Source of the DNA: an uncultured Phocaeicola sp.
GTDB lineage: Bacteria; Bacteroidota; Bacteroidia; Bacteroidales; Bacteroidaceae
Reading direction: 5' to 3'
DNA length: 64,000 nucleotides
Assembly: GCA_944319745.1 (NCBI GenBank)
Contig: CALUET010000010.1
Coordinates: forward strand, 1-64,000
In this document: one piece after another, positions 53,401 to 63,867 of the stretch
Layout: every line of letters starts with the position of its first letter
Position numbering within the stretch: position 1 is the stretch's first letter
The notes under the pieces: model-generated
Seen by the model: the letters and a program-made list of their open reading frames with translations, nothing else
What the model was told of the DNA's origin: nothing
Database searches by the model: none
Translations under genes and position numbers: made by a program

Positions 53401-56169
53401 ATGAAAAGATTTTTATTATTCGCCGCTTTTATTTTCATAGTTACCTATATACAAGCAGCAGCGATACGAGGAGTCGTCCTCGACAAGGAAACCAAAGAGC
53501 CACTAATCGGGGCAACTGTTCAAATAAATGGCACAACAACCGGTGCAATAACGGATGTCGACGGGAAATTTGAGCTGGGCGGTCTTCGAAATGGCACCTA
53601 TCAATTAGTTATTTCATACATATCTTATCGCACACAGACCGTAGAAATCACCGTAAAAGATATGGCCGAAATAAGTGTAGAAATGGAAACAGATGCACAA
53701 GTGCTGAATGAAGTTACCATCGTGGCGACGGTGAAAAGAGACACGGAAAACGCCCTTATCACACAACAACGCAAAAGTTTGGTAATGCAAACAGGAGTTT
53801 CTGCCCAACAAATCACAAAGACGCAAGATAAAGATGCCTCCGAAGTAATACGCCGCGTGCCGGGAATCAGCATCATCGACGATAAATTTGTGATGGTCAG
53901 AGGGCTTTCTCAACGTTACAATAACGTTTGGATCAACAACAGTGCGGTACCAAGCAGCGAAGCCGATGCCCGCGCTTTTTCATTCGACATCATTCCTTCC
54001 TCACAATTAGACAATATTGTGGTTGTAAAATCGTCTTCCCCTGAATATCCGGCCGACTTCACCGGAGGATTTATTCTCATAAATACCAAAGACATCCCGA
54101 ATAAAAATACTTTCGGAATCTCGATCGGCGGAAACATAAACGACCAGACACACTATAAAGGTTTTGAATATTATAAAGGAAGCGGCACAGACTTTTTGGG
54201 ATTCGACAACGGCCTCAGAAGTTTACAAGGAGGCATCGGTGCCAATTTAAGGCCAAGCGGGAATGGAGATGCCAACAACTTCAGCTTGCTAAACAACGGC
54301 TTCAACAATGATTGGACGGTACGTCGCATGAGTCCCATCGGCGACCTCAGCCTAAGCATGAACGTCAGTCAACGCTGGGTTCGCGACTCGGGAAAAACTT
54401 TTGCCCTGCTGGGTGTCTTGAATTATAGCAACAATTACAAAACATACGACGGCATGAGCAATAACCTTTTCGGAGGTTATGACACAACTCACGACCGCTC
54501 TACTTACCTTCGCCAGTATACAGACGACCAATATAACCGTAATTCCCGCCTGGGGGCCATGTTAAACTTCACTTATGTTCCCGCCAATGGAAACAGCAGA
54601 TACGAATTTAAGAACATATTTAACCAGTTGGGTAAAGACCGTTATACCTATCGAAAAGGATATAATGCCCAAAGTGATTACGAAGAACAGGCAGAATACT
54701 ACTATCAAAGCCGCAGTACTTACAACGGTCAGTTTACGGGAAAACATACTTTAAGGAATGAAGATCAACTGGACTGGAGCGCAGGTTACTCGTATGCTAA
54801 CCGGAATATGCCTGACAGACGGCGATATACTACGGTATTGGACAAGAGTACCGGGAAAATGAAAATAGACAATATCGGTGACATAAACCGTGAGTTTTCA
54901 AGATTGGACGAACACATTGCCTCAGTCAACGTAAACTATCAGCATACATTCGAGTTTGATTCTTTCAATCCAATGCTGAAAGCCGGTACATACATCGAGT
55001 ACCGAACCAGAACATACGACACGCGTTTCTTCCTTTATACGTGGAATGACGGACGACTTCCGCAGACATATTCTGAAATGGACGTCACTACCCAACTGCT
55101 ACAAGACGAGAATTACGGAAGCGACAAACTGTCTTTACTGGAACACGTCGATTATACCAACAATTATAGCGGAAACAATCTTATGGGAGCCGGCTATTTG
55201 GGTTTCAATTTGCCCTTCGACAAACTGAACGTTTATGCCGGAGTTCGATTCGAACATAACAAAATGGAATTGATAAGCAATACCCGCCAGTACGAAGAAA
55301 GTCCCAAAAGTATCTACTATACTTACAATGATTTCTTCCCAACTGTCAACACAACTTATCGGTTTAACGAGAAACATCAGATACGTTTATCCTACGGACG
55401 AAGCGTAAACCGCCCGGAATTTCGTGAAGTATCGACTTCCGTATTCTACGATTTCGACTTGGCCAGCAACGTAGAAGGTAACGCTTCTCTGAAACCTGCC
55501 TATATTGACAACGTAGATTTGGGTTACGAATTCTACCCGAGCCTGGGAGAATTGATCGCCGTATCGCTGTTTTACAAACATTTTCAGAATCCCATTGAAT
55601 GGACTTACACGGTAAACGGCGGAACAGATTACACGTATTCAAACGTAAATGCGGAAAAAGCCGACAACTACGGTATAGAACTTGACATAAGAAAAAACCT
55701 TGATTTCATTGGAATGCGCAATTTCAGTCTGAGCTTCAACGGGGCATTGATTAAGAGCAAGGTGAACTTTGCCGAAGGATCAAGAGAGAAATCACGTCCG
55801 ATGCAAGGGCAATCTCCTTACCTCATCAATACCGGATTGTTTTACCAAGAGCCCAAAAGCGGATGGAATGCGGCAGTTCTTTATAACCGCATCGGGAAAC
55901 GTATCGTAGGCGTCGGGAGAAGTATGGGTACGGGCGACAATATTGTCAACATACCCGACTCGTATGAAATGCCAAGGAATACGATAGATCTCAGTGTTTC
56001 CAAGAAGTTTGGCGAACATGTTGAAGTAAAATTTGCCGTAAGAGACCTGTTGGCAGAGAAAATTACCTTTTTGCAATTCCAGGAAACTGCCCACGGAACT
56101 TTGGAACAAATCAATCGCCAATACAAACCGGGCCGGAACTTTAACTTGAACATCAGTTATAATTTTTAA
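53401..56169 (+). CDS. TonB-dependent outer-membrane receptor
   Basis: This 922-aa receptor has a signal peptide (MKRFLLFAAFIFIVTYIQA). A CarboxypepD-reg-like domain comes next (about 23-110, GVVLDKETKEPLIGATV), then the plug (about 125-235, DKDASEVIRRVPGISI, MVRGLSQRYNNVWIN, YPADFTGGFILINTK) and a 22-strand barrel ending NLNISYNF. The open frame reaches 53299 but the upstream part is leader. No SusD follows; a beta-helix lipoprotein lies 35 nt downstream, probably its surface partner. Substrate unknown. A weak -7-like element (GATTTTTG, 53371-53378) sits just ahead. Confidence 0.93.
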   Translation: MKRFLLFAAFIFIVTYIQAAAIRGVVLDKETKEPLIGATVQINGTTTGAITDVDGKFELGGLRNGTYQLVISYISYRTQTVEITVKDMAEISVEMETDAQVLNEVTIVATVKRDTENALITQQRKSLVMQTGVSAQQITKTQDKDASEVIRRVPGISIIDDKFVMVRGLSQRYNNVWINNSAVPSSEADARAFSFDIIPSSQLDNIVVVKSSSPEYPADFTGGFILINTKDIPNKNTFGISIGGNINDQTHYKGFEYYKGSGTDFLGFDNGLRSLQGGIGANLRPSGNGDANNFSLLNNGFNNDWTVRRMSPIGDLSLSMNVSQRWVRDSGKTFALLGVLNYSNNYKTYDGMSNNLFGGYDTTHDRSTYLRQYTDDQYNRNSRLGAMLNFTYVPANGNSRYEFKNIFNQLGKDRYTYRKGYNAQSDYEEQAEYYYQSRSTYNGQFTGKHTLRNEDQLDWSAGYSYANRNMPDRRRYTTVLDKSTGKMKIDNIGDINREFSRLDEHIASVNVNYQHTFEFDSFNPMLKAGTYIEYRTRTYDTRFFLYTWNDGRLPQTYSEMDVTTQLLQDENYGSDKLSLLEHVDYTNNYSGNNLMGAGYLGFNLPFDKLNVYAGVRFEHNKMELISNTRQYEESPKSIYYTYNDFFPTVNTTYRFNEKHQIRLSYGRSVNRPEFREVSTSVFYDFDLASNVEGNASLKPAYIDNVDLGYEFYPSLGELIAVSLFYKHFQNPIEWTYTVNGGTDYTYSNVNAEKADNYGIELDIRKNLDFIGMRNFSLSFNGALIKSKVNFAEGSREKSRPMQGQSPYLINTGLFYQEPKSGWNAAVLYNRIGKRIVGVGRSMGTGDNIVNIPDSYEMPRNTIDLSVSKKFGEHVEVKFAVRDLLAEKITFLQFQETAHGTLEQINRQYKPGRNFNLNISYNF

Positions 56170-56204
56170 ATCATACAATTCTTATTTACTAAAAAACGAA
56201 AACA

Positions 56205-57722
56205 ATGAAAAAAAGAAAATTCATGATTTATGCATTTTCAGCCATGATGTTGGGAATGACAATTTCTTGTAGCGACGACGATACCCCGCAAGAGGAAAGC
56301 GGACCTACCTATACTTGGGGCACTGATACAGATGGAAAAACAACATGCGACCACTTATTATTCAATGAAGACGGCGAGGCCGATGAAGAAGGAACGATAA
56401 TCGGTAACGGAGAGAAGGAATTGGTTTTCAAAGGAACCCAAACTCTTAAAAGAGGAACATATACATTAAAAGGATGGGTTTACGTGGCCGAAGGCTCACA
56501 ATTAACCATCGAAGCCGGAACTATTATTAAAGGAGATAAACAAACACAAGCATCTCTCATCGTGGAACCGGGCGGAAAACTGATAGCACAAGGCACGGCA
56601 TCCGCTCCTATCGTGTTTACTTCTGCACAACCCAAAGGGCAACGTAAACCGGGAGACTGGGGTGGTTTGATTATTTGCGGTAATGCACGCAACAACCAAA
56701 CGTCAATGCAGATCGAAGGTGGCCCGCGCACCACACATGGAGGTAACAACGATGCAGACAATTCCGGCGTTTTAAGTTATGTACGCGTGGAATTTGCCGG
56801 ATATCCTTTCCAGAAAGATAAAGAGATAAACGGCATAACTTTCGGTTCAGTTGGTAGCGGAACACAAATAGATCACCTGCAGGTTTCTTTCTCTAACGAC
56901 GATTCTTATGAATGGTTCGGCGGTACGGTAAACTGCAAATACTTAATTGCTTTCAACGGATGGGACGATGATTTCGATACAGACAACGGTTTCTCCGGTA
57001 AAGTACAATACGGTCTTGTAATCAGAAACCCGAGACTGGCCGACACATCACAGTCGAACGGTTTCGAATCGGACAACAATGCTGACGGAACGGAAGTAAG
57101 CCCTTACACTACTGCAACGTTTAGTAACATTACATTCATCGGCCCCAAAGGAAGAGACGGCTTCACAAACGATGAAAATTACATCAACGGAGGAGAGTAT
57201 TATCCGAATAATGGTTCTGCACTCGGGCTGTTCCAGTCTGCAATGCAAATCCGCCGTTCAAGTCATTTGGCTTGTTTCAACTCTGTAGCCATCGGCTATC
57301 CTATCGGATTAATTGTAGACGGAGAAAAAGGAAATACCGTAGAATATGCAAAAGACGGGCTGTTGAAACTTCAGAATATTTACTTTGCTGGAATGGATGC
57401 AATAGGAACCGATGCCAATAAGGAGTACGATGATCTGCCCTGGCAAGAAGGTGCTACTTATTCTTTCTCACACGAATATTTTGCAGCACAACCGGGAAAC
57501 AGAGCATTCGACAACATAAACGACCTGCAATTTACCGACGGAAGCAATATAGGAGCGAATTATATGCCGACAGCTTCAAGCCCGGTTCTGAATGCAGCTG
57601 CCTGGACAGACGAACTTTTGCAAAGCGGTTTCGATCAAACTTCCTACATCGGCGCTTTCGGAACGTCTGATGCTTGGTTAAACGGATGGACAAACTTCGA
57701 TCCGAACAATACGGATTATTAA
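56205..57722 (+). CDS. Beta-helix surface lipoprotein paired with the TonB receptor
   Basis: This is a 505-aa lipoprotein with a signal ending TISC (Cys22) followed by acidic SDDDTPQEE, a pattern associated with export to the cell surface in Bacteroidetes. From about residue 85 repeating strands (GWVYVAEGSQLTIEAGTIIKG, IVEPGGKLIAQGTASAPIVF) indicate a right-handed parallel beta-helix. The C-terminus contains conserved NAAAW and YIGAFG segments. No catalytic site was seen. It lies 35 nt after the receptor gene and is likely co-transcribed. It may capture ligand for the receptor; the ligand is unknown. Confidence 0.85.
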   Translation: MKKRKFMIYAFSAMMLGMTISCSDDDTPQEESGPTYTWGTDTDGKTTCDHLLFNEDGEADEEGTIIGNGEKELVFKGTQTLKRGTYTLKGWVYVAEGSQLTIEAGTIIKGDKQTQASLIVEPGGKLIAQGTASAPIVFTSAQPKGQRKPGDWGGLIICGNARNNQTSMQIEGGPRTTHGGNNDADNSGVLSYVRVEFAGYPFQKDKEINGITFGSVGSGTQIDHLQVSFSNDDSYEWFGGTVNCKYLIAFNGWDDDFDTDNGFSGKVQYGLVIRNPRLADTSQSNGFESDNNADGTEVSPYTTATFSNITFIGPKGRDGFTNDENYINGGEYYPNNGSALGLFQSAMQIRRSSHLACFNSVAIGYPIGLIVDGEKGNTVEYAKDGLLKLQNIYFAGMDAIGTDANKEYDDLPWQEGATYSFSHEYFAAQPGNRAFDNINDLQFTDGSNIGANYMPTASSPVLNAAAWTDELLQSGFDQTSYIGAFGTSDAWLNGWTNFDPNNTDY

Positions 57723-57750
57723 TCTGATAATGTGATGTTTCAAATGAGAG

Positions 57751-57785
57751 AGGGTGTCTGGTGAAGATACCCTTTCTTGTTTTTT
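57751..57785 (+). terminator. Terminator of the TonB/beta-helix operon
   Basis: AGGGTGTC (57751-57758) pairs with GATACCCT (57766-57773), one G-U pair, 7-nt loop, then a T-rich tract. Confidence 0.75.
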
Positions 57786-57876
57786 ATCTGCAAGTACAAG
57801 ACGGCCGATGGAAAACACTGCCATCTTTTTCGCCGGCCGTCCTTTTGTTTTTTCAGACTCACAGCACCAACCGAAA

Positions 57877-57915
57877 AAAGAGCGGGATTGTTTATGTAAA
57901 ACAATTCCGCTCTTT
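57877..57915 (-). terminator. Terminator of proS
   Basis: A 17-bp stem with one G-U pair (57877-57893 with 57899-57915) lies 25 nt after the proS stop; on the bottom strand it runs into T residues. Confidence 0.85.
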
Positions 57916-57939
57916 CTATTAAATTACGACTAATTTTCA

Positions 57940-59430
57940 TCAATAAGCGCGAGCAAACAATACCCGGCGTGCAGAAGGTTTACCCGTAACCATGTCGACT
58001 CCCGGTTTGAGGCTTTCCTCGTCTGCGTCGAAAGGAATGCAACGGATTGTAGCTTTAGTTTCCTCTTTTATGCGCTCTTCCGTCTCGGTCGTGCCATCCC
58101 AATGCGCCAAGATAAAGCCTCCTTTCTCAATCTGTGTCTTAAAGTCCTCGTAAGTATCGACTTTTGTTATATGTGCATTACGATAATCCAAGGCTTTCTG
58201 ATAGATGTTTGCCTGGATCTCTTCCAAAAGATTCTTCACATATTCCTCTATTCCATCGCACGAACGTGTCTCTTTTTCCAGAGTATCACGACGCATTATC
58301 TCGATTGTATTGTTCTCCAAATCGCGTCCGCCCATTGCAAGCCGCACGGGAACACCTTTCAACTCGTAATCGGCAAATTTAAATCCCGGGCGCTTGTTGT
58401 CCGCATTGTCGTATTTCACGGAAACACCCATCGCACGCAATTTGTTTACGATTCCTTCTACTTTTGCATCAATCTGCTTGAGTTGTTCGTCATTCTTGTA
58501 GATGGGAATAATAACTACCTGTATCGGAGCCAAATGAGGAGGCAATACCAGTCCGTTATCGTCGGAGTGTGTCATGATCAACGCGCCCATCAGGCGGGTA
58601 GACACTCCCCATGAAGTAGCCCATACATAATCAAGTTTATTATTTTTGTCGACAAACTGTACGTTGAACGCCTTGGCAAAGTTCTGTCCCAAGAAGTGCG
58701 ATGTTCCGCATTGAAGCGCTTTTCCGTCTTGCATCAAGCCCTCGATTGTGTAAGTATCCAAGGCTCCGGCGAAACGTTCGTTAGCCGATTTTACTCCTTT
58801 TACTACGGGAACGGCCATGTATTTTTCGGCAAAATCGCTGTACACATGCAGCATTTTCCGAGCTTCAGCCTCAGCTTCTTCCCGAGTCGCGTGGGCTGTA
58901 TGTCCTTCCTGCCAAAGGAATTCTGCCGTTCGAAGGAAAAGACGTGTACGCATTTCCCAGCGCACTACGTTAGCCCATTGGTTACATAAGATGGGAAGAT
59001 CGCGGTAAGAATTAATCCAATTCTTATATGTACTCCAAATGATTGTCTCGGATGTGGGACGAATTATCAGTTCTTCTTCCAATTTTGCGGCGGGATCTAC
59101 AATAACTCCCGAGCCGTCTTCTGCATTTTTCAAGCGGTAGTGGGTAACTACGGCGCATTCTTTAGCAAAACCTTCTACATGTTCCGCCTCACGACTCAAA
59201 TACGATTTCGGGATCAATAGGGGAAAATATGCATTTACGTGCCCGGTTTCCTTAAACATGCGGTCTAATTGTTGTTGCATTTTCTCCCAGATAGCATATC
59301 CGTAAGGCTTTATTACCATGCAACCACGTACGGCTGATTGCTCAGCTAAATCGGCCTTTACTACTAAATCATTATACCACTGCGAATAGTTTTCACTTCT
59401 TTTGGTCAGTTCTTTCAGTTCTTTCGCCAT
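57940..59430 (-). CDS. proS: Prolyl-tRNA synthetase (short, eukaryote/archaeal-like form)
   Basis: This 496-aa class II synthetase lacks the editing insertion of long bacterial ProRS. Motif 2 lies in [32 protein letters not shown] and motif 3 near the [16 protein letters not shown] region; the C-terminal tail ends VLFARAY. It charges tRNA-Pro. Monocistronic; terminator at 57877-57915. Confidence 0.97.
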   Translation of the reverse strand: MAKELKELTKRSENYSQWYNDLVVKADLAEQSAVRGCMVIKPYGYAIWEKMQQQLDRMFKETGHVNAYFPLLIPKSYLSREAEHVEGFAKECAVVTHYRLKNAEDGSGVIVDPAAKLEEELIIRPTSETIIWSTYKNWINSYRDLPILCNQWANVVRWEMRTRLFLRTAEFLWQEGHTAHATREEAEAEARKMLHVYSDFAEKYMAVPVVKGVKSANERFAGALDTYTIEGLMQDGKALQCGTSHFLGQNFAKAFNVQFVDKNNKLDYVWATSWGVSTRLMGALIMTHSDDNGLVLPPHLAPIQVVIIPIYKNDEQLKQIDAKVEGIVNKLRAMGVSVKYDNADNKRPGFKFADYELKGVPVRLAMGGRDLENNTIEIMRRDTLEKETRSCDGIEEYVKNLLEEIQANIYQKALDYRNAHITKVDTYEDFKTQIEKGGFILAHWDGTTETEERIKEETKATIRCIPFDADEESLKPGVDMVTGKPSARRVLFARAY

Positions 59431-59522
59431 AGTTTATATCTTTTGTATATTTCCTTGATGCTGTTTTTGAATGCGCAAAATTAATAAAAAGCCTGTGATT
59501 GTATGCACAGATATGGAAAAAA

Positions 59523-60683
59523 TCATTCGCCACCATAATTATAATACCACCAATAGGTAGTGCCATAGTCCTTATGCATGCGGTTCTTTTTCGCCGTAAA
59601 TGTCTCCTGTGAAAGCTGTCTTTCATTTTCAAGATAGGCACCATACCGCTGCAACATCAGGCTGTCTTTAGAAAGGGCAACGCTGTCCGGGTGCATTTTA
59701 TCCCATAAGACAACTGCTTCACGATAATAAAGCGGCAGGTCTTCCTGCATGATTTGAAAGTAAGAAAGTTCCTTTACGAATGTATCCAGCTTTTTATCCA
59801 ACAATAATGCAGATAAATAATAATCGAGAGCGACATGACTTCCGGTCCCCTGATGGCACATATCGTGTAAAAGCCCGGCAACCGAATTTACTTTTTGCAA
59901 AGGAACACCCAATAAGTTGAAGACCGAGTCATTGGTATAACGAAAAGTTTTCAAAGAATCATCAGGAAAAAACAATCCTTTCGCGCCGAAGTTTTGAGGA
60001 TAATTAAACAGCTTTTCTCCCATCTCGCCTGTATGTGCCAGTGCGTATGCCCGCAGGGCTGTAAGTGTTTGCGTCGGTTCGGCAGCATGAATGCCTACGG
60101 TCAATGCTTCGGAATAGCTTTTCTCCCGCAACAATCGTTCCGACTTCAGCTCATAATGCAGGGTATTGTTTGCATTGCCTATCAGTATTGTCATCAAACA
60201 AAGCACCAGCATTATCAACAGATTGCTGTTTGTGACAGTCAGCAATGGTACGGTAAAGCCGCGCATCGTTCGAAACAGTTTACCCACAAGAATGGCGACC
60301 AGGATGTAAACAAGCAGCAGCAACGGGAACAACCATCCCCAGTTGGTATGATAAGTGGAAGCATATATGCCGTAACCGATATCGGTCAGTAAACCCAAAA
60401 CAAGGAATAACGGGAAATAAGAAAGAGCATATACTGCCCCTCCCAACCGCAAGAATCTGTTAAGCCCCCAGCGTATCAGCAGCAAAACAAATGTTATCAC
60501 GACAGCACTTCCCAAAGCAGAAAAAACAGTTTTCCCGTGTGCCAGCGAAAAATGCAGCGCTTCCAGCACGTCACGCTGGAATACATACAGGTAAACGAAG
60601 CTGAAAACGGCAAACAGAGAACCGCATATCAAAGCCTGAGGCCAATCGGTTTTCTGAGATAACACTTGTTTTGAATCACTCAT
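59523..60683 (-). CDS. DUF6057 membrane protein
   Basis: This 386-aa protein has five or so N-terminal hydrophobic segments (about residues 15-175) and a soluble C-terminal part with TPR-like helices (EALTVGIHAAEPTQTLTALRAYALAHTGEMG). It resembles DUF6057, a Bacteroidetes family without known role. It lies 4 nt after the glycogen branching enzyme gene and shares its transcript. Confidence 0.75.
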   Translation of the reverse strand: MSDSKQVLSQKTDWPQALICGSLFAVFSFVYLYVFQRDVLEALHFSLAHGKTVFSALGSAVVITFVLLLIRWGLNRFLRLGGAVYALSYFPLFLVLGLLTDIGYGIYASTYHTNWGWLFPLLLLVYILVAILVGKLFRTMRGFTVPLLTVTNSNLLIMLVLCLMTILIGNANNTLHYELKSERLLREKSYSEALTVGIHAAEPTQTLTALRAYALAHTGEMGEKLFNYPQNFGAKGLFFPDDSLKTFRYTNDSVFNLLGVPLQKVNSVAGLLHDMCHQGTGSHVALDYYLSALLLDKKLDTFVKELSYFQIMQEDLPLYYREAVVLWDKMHPDSVALSKDSLMLQRYGAYLENERQLSQETFTAKKNRMHKDYGTTYWWYYNYGGE

Positions 60684-60687
60684 ACGA

Positions 60688-62703
60688 CTAAAAGCTCACT
60701 CTCTTTAAAACCATTGCTGTACGGGCTGGAACATAAAGTTTCAACCATTCTTTCTTCTCCTTTGCATACAAAGGATCGGCACATGTGTAATGTGAAATGG
60801 TATCGTCTGTCAAGCCGAACCCGCCGAATGCCTTATTGTCTGTGTTTAAAACAACACGATACTCGCCGCGCATGACCAAAAAGCCGTAGTCGGTAAACGA
60901 ACGAGTCGGATTAAAATTGAACACAAACACGTAGTCTTTTCTGCGGAAAGCGAGAATCTGGTCGCCATCATCGTGCCATACCTCAATGACATCGCTCTTT
61001 TGAATGTTCTTAATCCTCTCCAAAAGATGAATCATGGCCGAATCGAAATCGCCCAAATAATGGTAACATAGTTCTTTATTGTCCACCAAATGCCACTGGC
61101 GACGCGCATACTTATACGACCATCCGTTTCCTTCTCTCGGGAAATCAATCCACTCGGGATGACCAAATTCATTGCCCATAAAGTTCAGGTAACCGCCGTT
61201 AATGGTCGAAGCCGTCAGCAAACGTATCATCTTATGCAAGGCAATTCCTCTCTCCACATTGAGATTCTCGTCTCCAATCTTGAAGTGCCAATACATATCC
61301 GAATCTATTAAACGGAAAATAATTGTCTTGTCTCCGACCAAAGCCTGGTCGTGACTTTCGCAATAAGAAATCGTCTTTTCATCTTTCCTACGGTTAGTCA
61401 CTTCCCAAAACATGCTGGAAGGTTTCCAATCTTCATCGCGCTTTTCCTTGATAATCTTTATCCAATAGTCAGGAATATTCATCGCCATTCGGTAATCGAA
61501 TCCGTAACCTCCGTCGGTAAAAGGAGCAGCAAGTCCGGGCATCCCCGAGACTTCTTCCGCAATAGTTATCGCTCTTGGATTGACTTGATGGATTAACCGG
61601 TTTGCCAAGGTCAGGTAACATATCGCATTATCATCCTGTCTTCCGTTAAAATAATCGCCGTAGCTGCAGAAACTCTCCCCCAGCCCATGACTGTAATACA
61701 ACATGGAAGTCACTCCATCGAAACGGAATCCGTCAAAGTGGAATTCCTCCAACCAGTAACGACAATTCGACAGCAGAAAATGAATGACCTGATTTTTCCC
61801 GTAATCGAAGCACAAAGAATCCCACGCCGGATGCTCCCTTCTGTCACCCGGATAGAAATACTGGCAAGGATCTCCCGCAAAATTTCCAAGTCCTTCCACC
61901 TCGTTTTTCACGGCATGCGAGTGTACGATATCCATAATGACGGTAATTCCCATCTGATGGGCGGTGTCAATCAGCAGTTTCAATTCGTCAGGTGTACCGA
62001 AACGTGAGGACGGAGCAAAGAAACTCGACACATGATAACCGAAACTTCCGTAGTACGGATGCTCCTGTATGGCCATAATCTGAATGCAATTATACCCGTC
62101 GGCCACGATTCTCGGCAGCACGTTTTCGCGAAATTCATTATATGTTCCTACCTTTTCCGCGTCTTGCGCCATGCCTATATGGCATTCGTATATCATCAAA
62201 GGCGAAATATTTGGCAGGAAAACTTTCTTTTTAAACTTATAAGGCTTCTCGGGATTCCATATCTGAGCGCTAAATATTTTAGTCTGCTCGTCCTGAACCA
62301 CTCTTGTAGCCCACGCGGGAATCCGTTCACCACAACCGCCTTTCCAATATACTTTCAGCTTATACAAATCGCCATGTTTCAGCGTCTTTTTAGGTAACTT
62401 TATCTCCCAGTTTTCAGAATTCTTTATTCTTTTCAACTTAAAGGCCGGATCTTCCGTCCAGTTATTGAAGTCGCCTATCAAATAAATTGCCGTGGCATTA
62501 GGTGCCCATTCGCGAAACACCCATTCCTTTTCCACCAAATGCATTCCGAAATAAAGATGTCCCGAAGCAAAATCGCGTAATGTCTTTTTATCAGACAATT
62601 CCTTCTCTTTATCCATTGCATGCTGATGCCTTCCGATTATCGCCTCTTGATAAGGCTCTAACCATGGATCGTTTTTTATAAGATTTAAGACATTATTCAT
62701 CAT
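60688..62703 (-). CDS. Glycogen branching enzyme (GH13, eukaryote-like type)
   Basis: This 671-aa enzyme introduces alpha-1,6 branches in glycogen. A CBM48 domain (about 45-150, WVFREWAPNATAIYLIGDFNNW) precedes the GH13 catalytic core: GFRFDGVTSMLYY with the nucleophile Asp, ITIAEEVSGMPG with the acid Glu, and YCESHDQAL with the third carboxylate. The motif set is that of the plant and animal type rather than of E. coli GlgB. Start at 62703 or the next Met (62700). It is followed by DUF6057 and preceded by the YhcH-family gene. Confidence 0.95.
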   Translation of the reverse strand: MMNNVLNLIKNDPWLEPYQEAIIGRHQHAMDKEKELSDKKTLRDFASGHLYFGMHLVEKEWVFREWAPNATAIYLIGDFNNWTEDPAFKLKRIKNSENWEIKLPKKTLKHGDLYKLKVYWKGGCGERIPAWATRVVQDEQTKIFSAQIWNPEKPYKFKKKVFLPNISPLMIYECHIGMAQDAEKVGTYNEFRENVLPRIVADGYNCIQIMAIQEHPYYGSFGYHVSSFFAPSSRFGTPDELKLLIDTAHQMGITVIMDIVHSHAVKNEVEGLGNFAGDPCQYFYPGDRREHPAWDSLCFDYGKNQVIHFLLSNCRYWLEEFHFDGFRFDGVTSMLYYSHGLGESFCSYGDYFNGRQDDNAICYLTLANRLIHQVNPRAITIAEEVSGMPGLAAPFTDGGYGFDYRMAMNIPDYWIKIIKEKRDEDWKPSSMFWEVTNRRKDEKTISYCESHDQALVGDKTIIFRLIDSDMYWHFKIGDENLNVERGIALHKMIRLLTASTINGGYLNFMGNEFGHPEWIDFPREGNGWSYKYARRQWHLVDNKELCYHYLGDFDSAMIHLLERIKNIQKSDVIEVWHDDGDQILAFRRKDYVFVFNFNPTRSFTDYGFLVMRGEYRVVLNTDNKAFGGFGLTDDTISHYTCADPLYAKEKKEWLKLYVPARTAMVLKRVSF

Positions 62704-62712
62704 ATTTGGTTT

Positions 62713-63156
62713 TTAATGTATACGGATTTTTACTACTATTTTTTTAATACCCTCGTCTGTAATGGCAGGTGCGTGCGCATCCTGCGGGAAAAACAGCACA
62801 AACATACCGGGCTTTACAGCAAAATAGTTCATGGGAGGGCTGTTGTAAAAAGAAATATCTCTCCCCGAATCGTAAACAGCCTCGGGAAGTTCAGCCCGAG
62901 AACTGACACCCATTGTCTCCACTCCCGTCAGAGGTATTTGCAAATCAATGTATTTATCGTGGCTTTCAAGCACGGCATCTTCTTTCTTTTTCGGCAACGT
63001 ATGCTCTACATTGGCAAAAAGCTCCTCTCCCTCTATCACGATGCGTCCGGCCTGAAGTGCAGGTAAATCCGCCGAATCAAGAAAGGCCATTACCCGGGGG
63101 AGCAAAGGGTTTAAAGAAACATATTGCTTTAAATTCTCTATTTTATCTATTACCAT
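62713..63156 (-). CDS. YhcH/YjgK/YiaL family protein (DUF386)
   Basis: This 147-aa cupin-like protein matches a family often found in sialic acid or other sugar pathways, with a probable metal site in DKYIDLQIPLTG and FFPQDAHAPAI. The start at 63156 (MVIDKIENLKQYV) follows the DUF2461 stop by 13 nt; the longer frame to 63210 overlaps DUF2461 and is rejected. Its substrate is unknown. Confidence 0.9.
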   Translation of the reverse strand: MVIDKIENLKQYVSLNPLLPRVMAFLDSADLPALQAGRIVIEGEELFANVEHTLPKKKEDAVLESHDKYIDLQIPLTGVETMGVSSRAELPEAVYDSGRDISFYNSPPMNYFAVKPGMFVLFFPQDAHAPAITDEGIKKIVVKIRIH

Positions 63157-63169
63157 AGCGCAAAACTCC

Positions 63170-63841
63170 TCATTCCATGTCATCAATCGTGTAATTGACG
63201 AAATCGGCAAATCGCTTCAACTGACGAAAAGCCGCTATTATTTTATCCACATAATCAGGTTCGTCAAAAAAAGAATCCGCAATGCGATAAGCTACCGTAT
63301 AGTCCTTACAACGAATATATTGCGGATATGGAAAATTTTTCGGGAAACCTTTTGGATTGGTCTTCAGGAATGTTTCGCCAACAACCGGAAAATATTTCCT
63401 GAAAGCAACGTCTTCCACTATCGAACGATACTCGTCGATGTTATCATAAACCGACAGGCGAACCGCTCTTAACATCTCGGGCGGCATGCACCAACTTCCG
63501 CCGGCAAACATACAATTATCGGGTTGCAAATGTAAATAGTAACCGCAATGGTTCGATTTTTTCCCGCGCGCATTAATGTAACCTCCGAAATGATTTTTAT
63601 AAGGAGACTTGTCTTCTGAAAAACGAATGTCACGATAAATACGATAGGTGCAATCCTTCGGTTGAAGATGTGCCACACTTTTATCGAACAATGCTATGCG
63701 AGAAATCACAATGGCAAGCAAATCTTCAAATTTTTTCTGCGCCTCCAGATAATCTGCCTTATGCGTTTGAAACCACTCGCGGTTATTGTTGGCAGACAAC
63801 AGCTTCAGAAAATTCAAAATTTCTGCTACATTTACATCCAT
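63170..63841 (-). CDS. DUF2461 family protein
   Basis: This 223-aa protein is of the DUF2461 type: NREWFQTHKADYLEAQKKFEDLL near the N-terminus, RIYRDIRFSEDKSPYKNHFG and PDNCMFAGGSWCMPPEMLRAVR further on. Family function is unknown. It heads the leftward group DUF2461, YhcH, branching enzyme, DUF6057; a -7 TATCTTTG lies on the bottom strand at 63867-63860. Confidence 0.9.
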   Translation of the reverse strand: MDVNVAEILNFLKLLSANNNREWFQTHKADYLEAQKKFEDLLAIVISRIALFDKSVAHLQPKDCTYRIYRDIRFSEDKSPYKNHFGGYINARGKKSNHCGYYLHLQPDNCMFAGGSWCMPPEMLRAVRLSVYDNIDEYRSIVEDVAFRKYFPVVGETFLKTNPKGFPKNFPYPQYIRCKDYTVAYRIADSFFDEPDYVDKIIAAFRQLKRFADFVNYTIDDME

Positions 63842-63859
63842 ATATAAATCTTTCTTTTA

Positions 63860-63867
63860 CAAAGATA
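63860..63867 (-). promoter_or_regulatory. -7 box of the DUF2461 group
   Basis: TATCTTTG on the bottom strand (63867-63860), 19 nt before the ATG at 63841. The -33 region is not clear. To the right of it up to 64000 no gene is visible. Confidence 0.55.
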
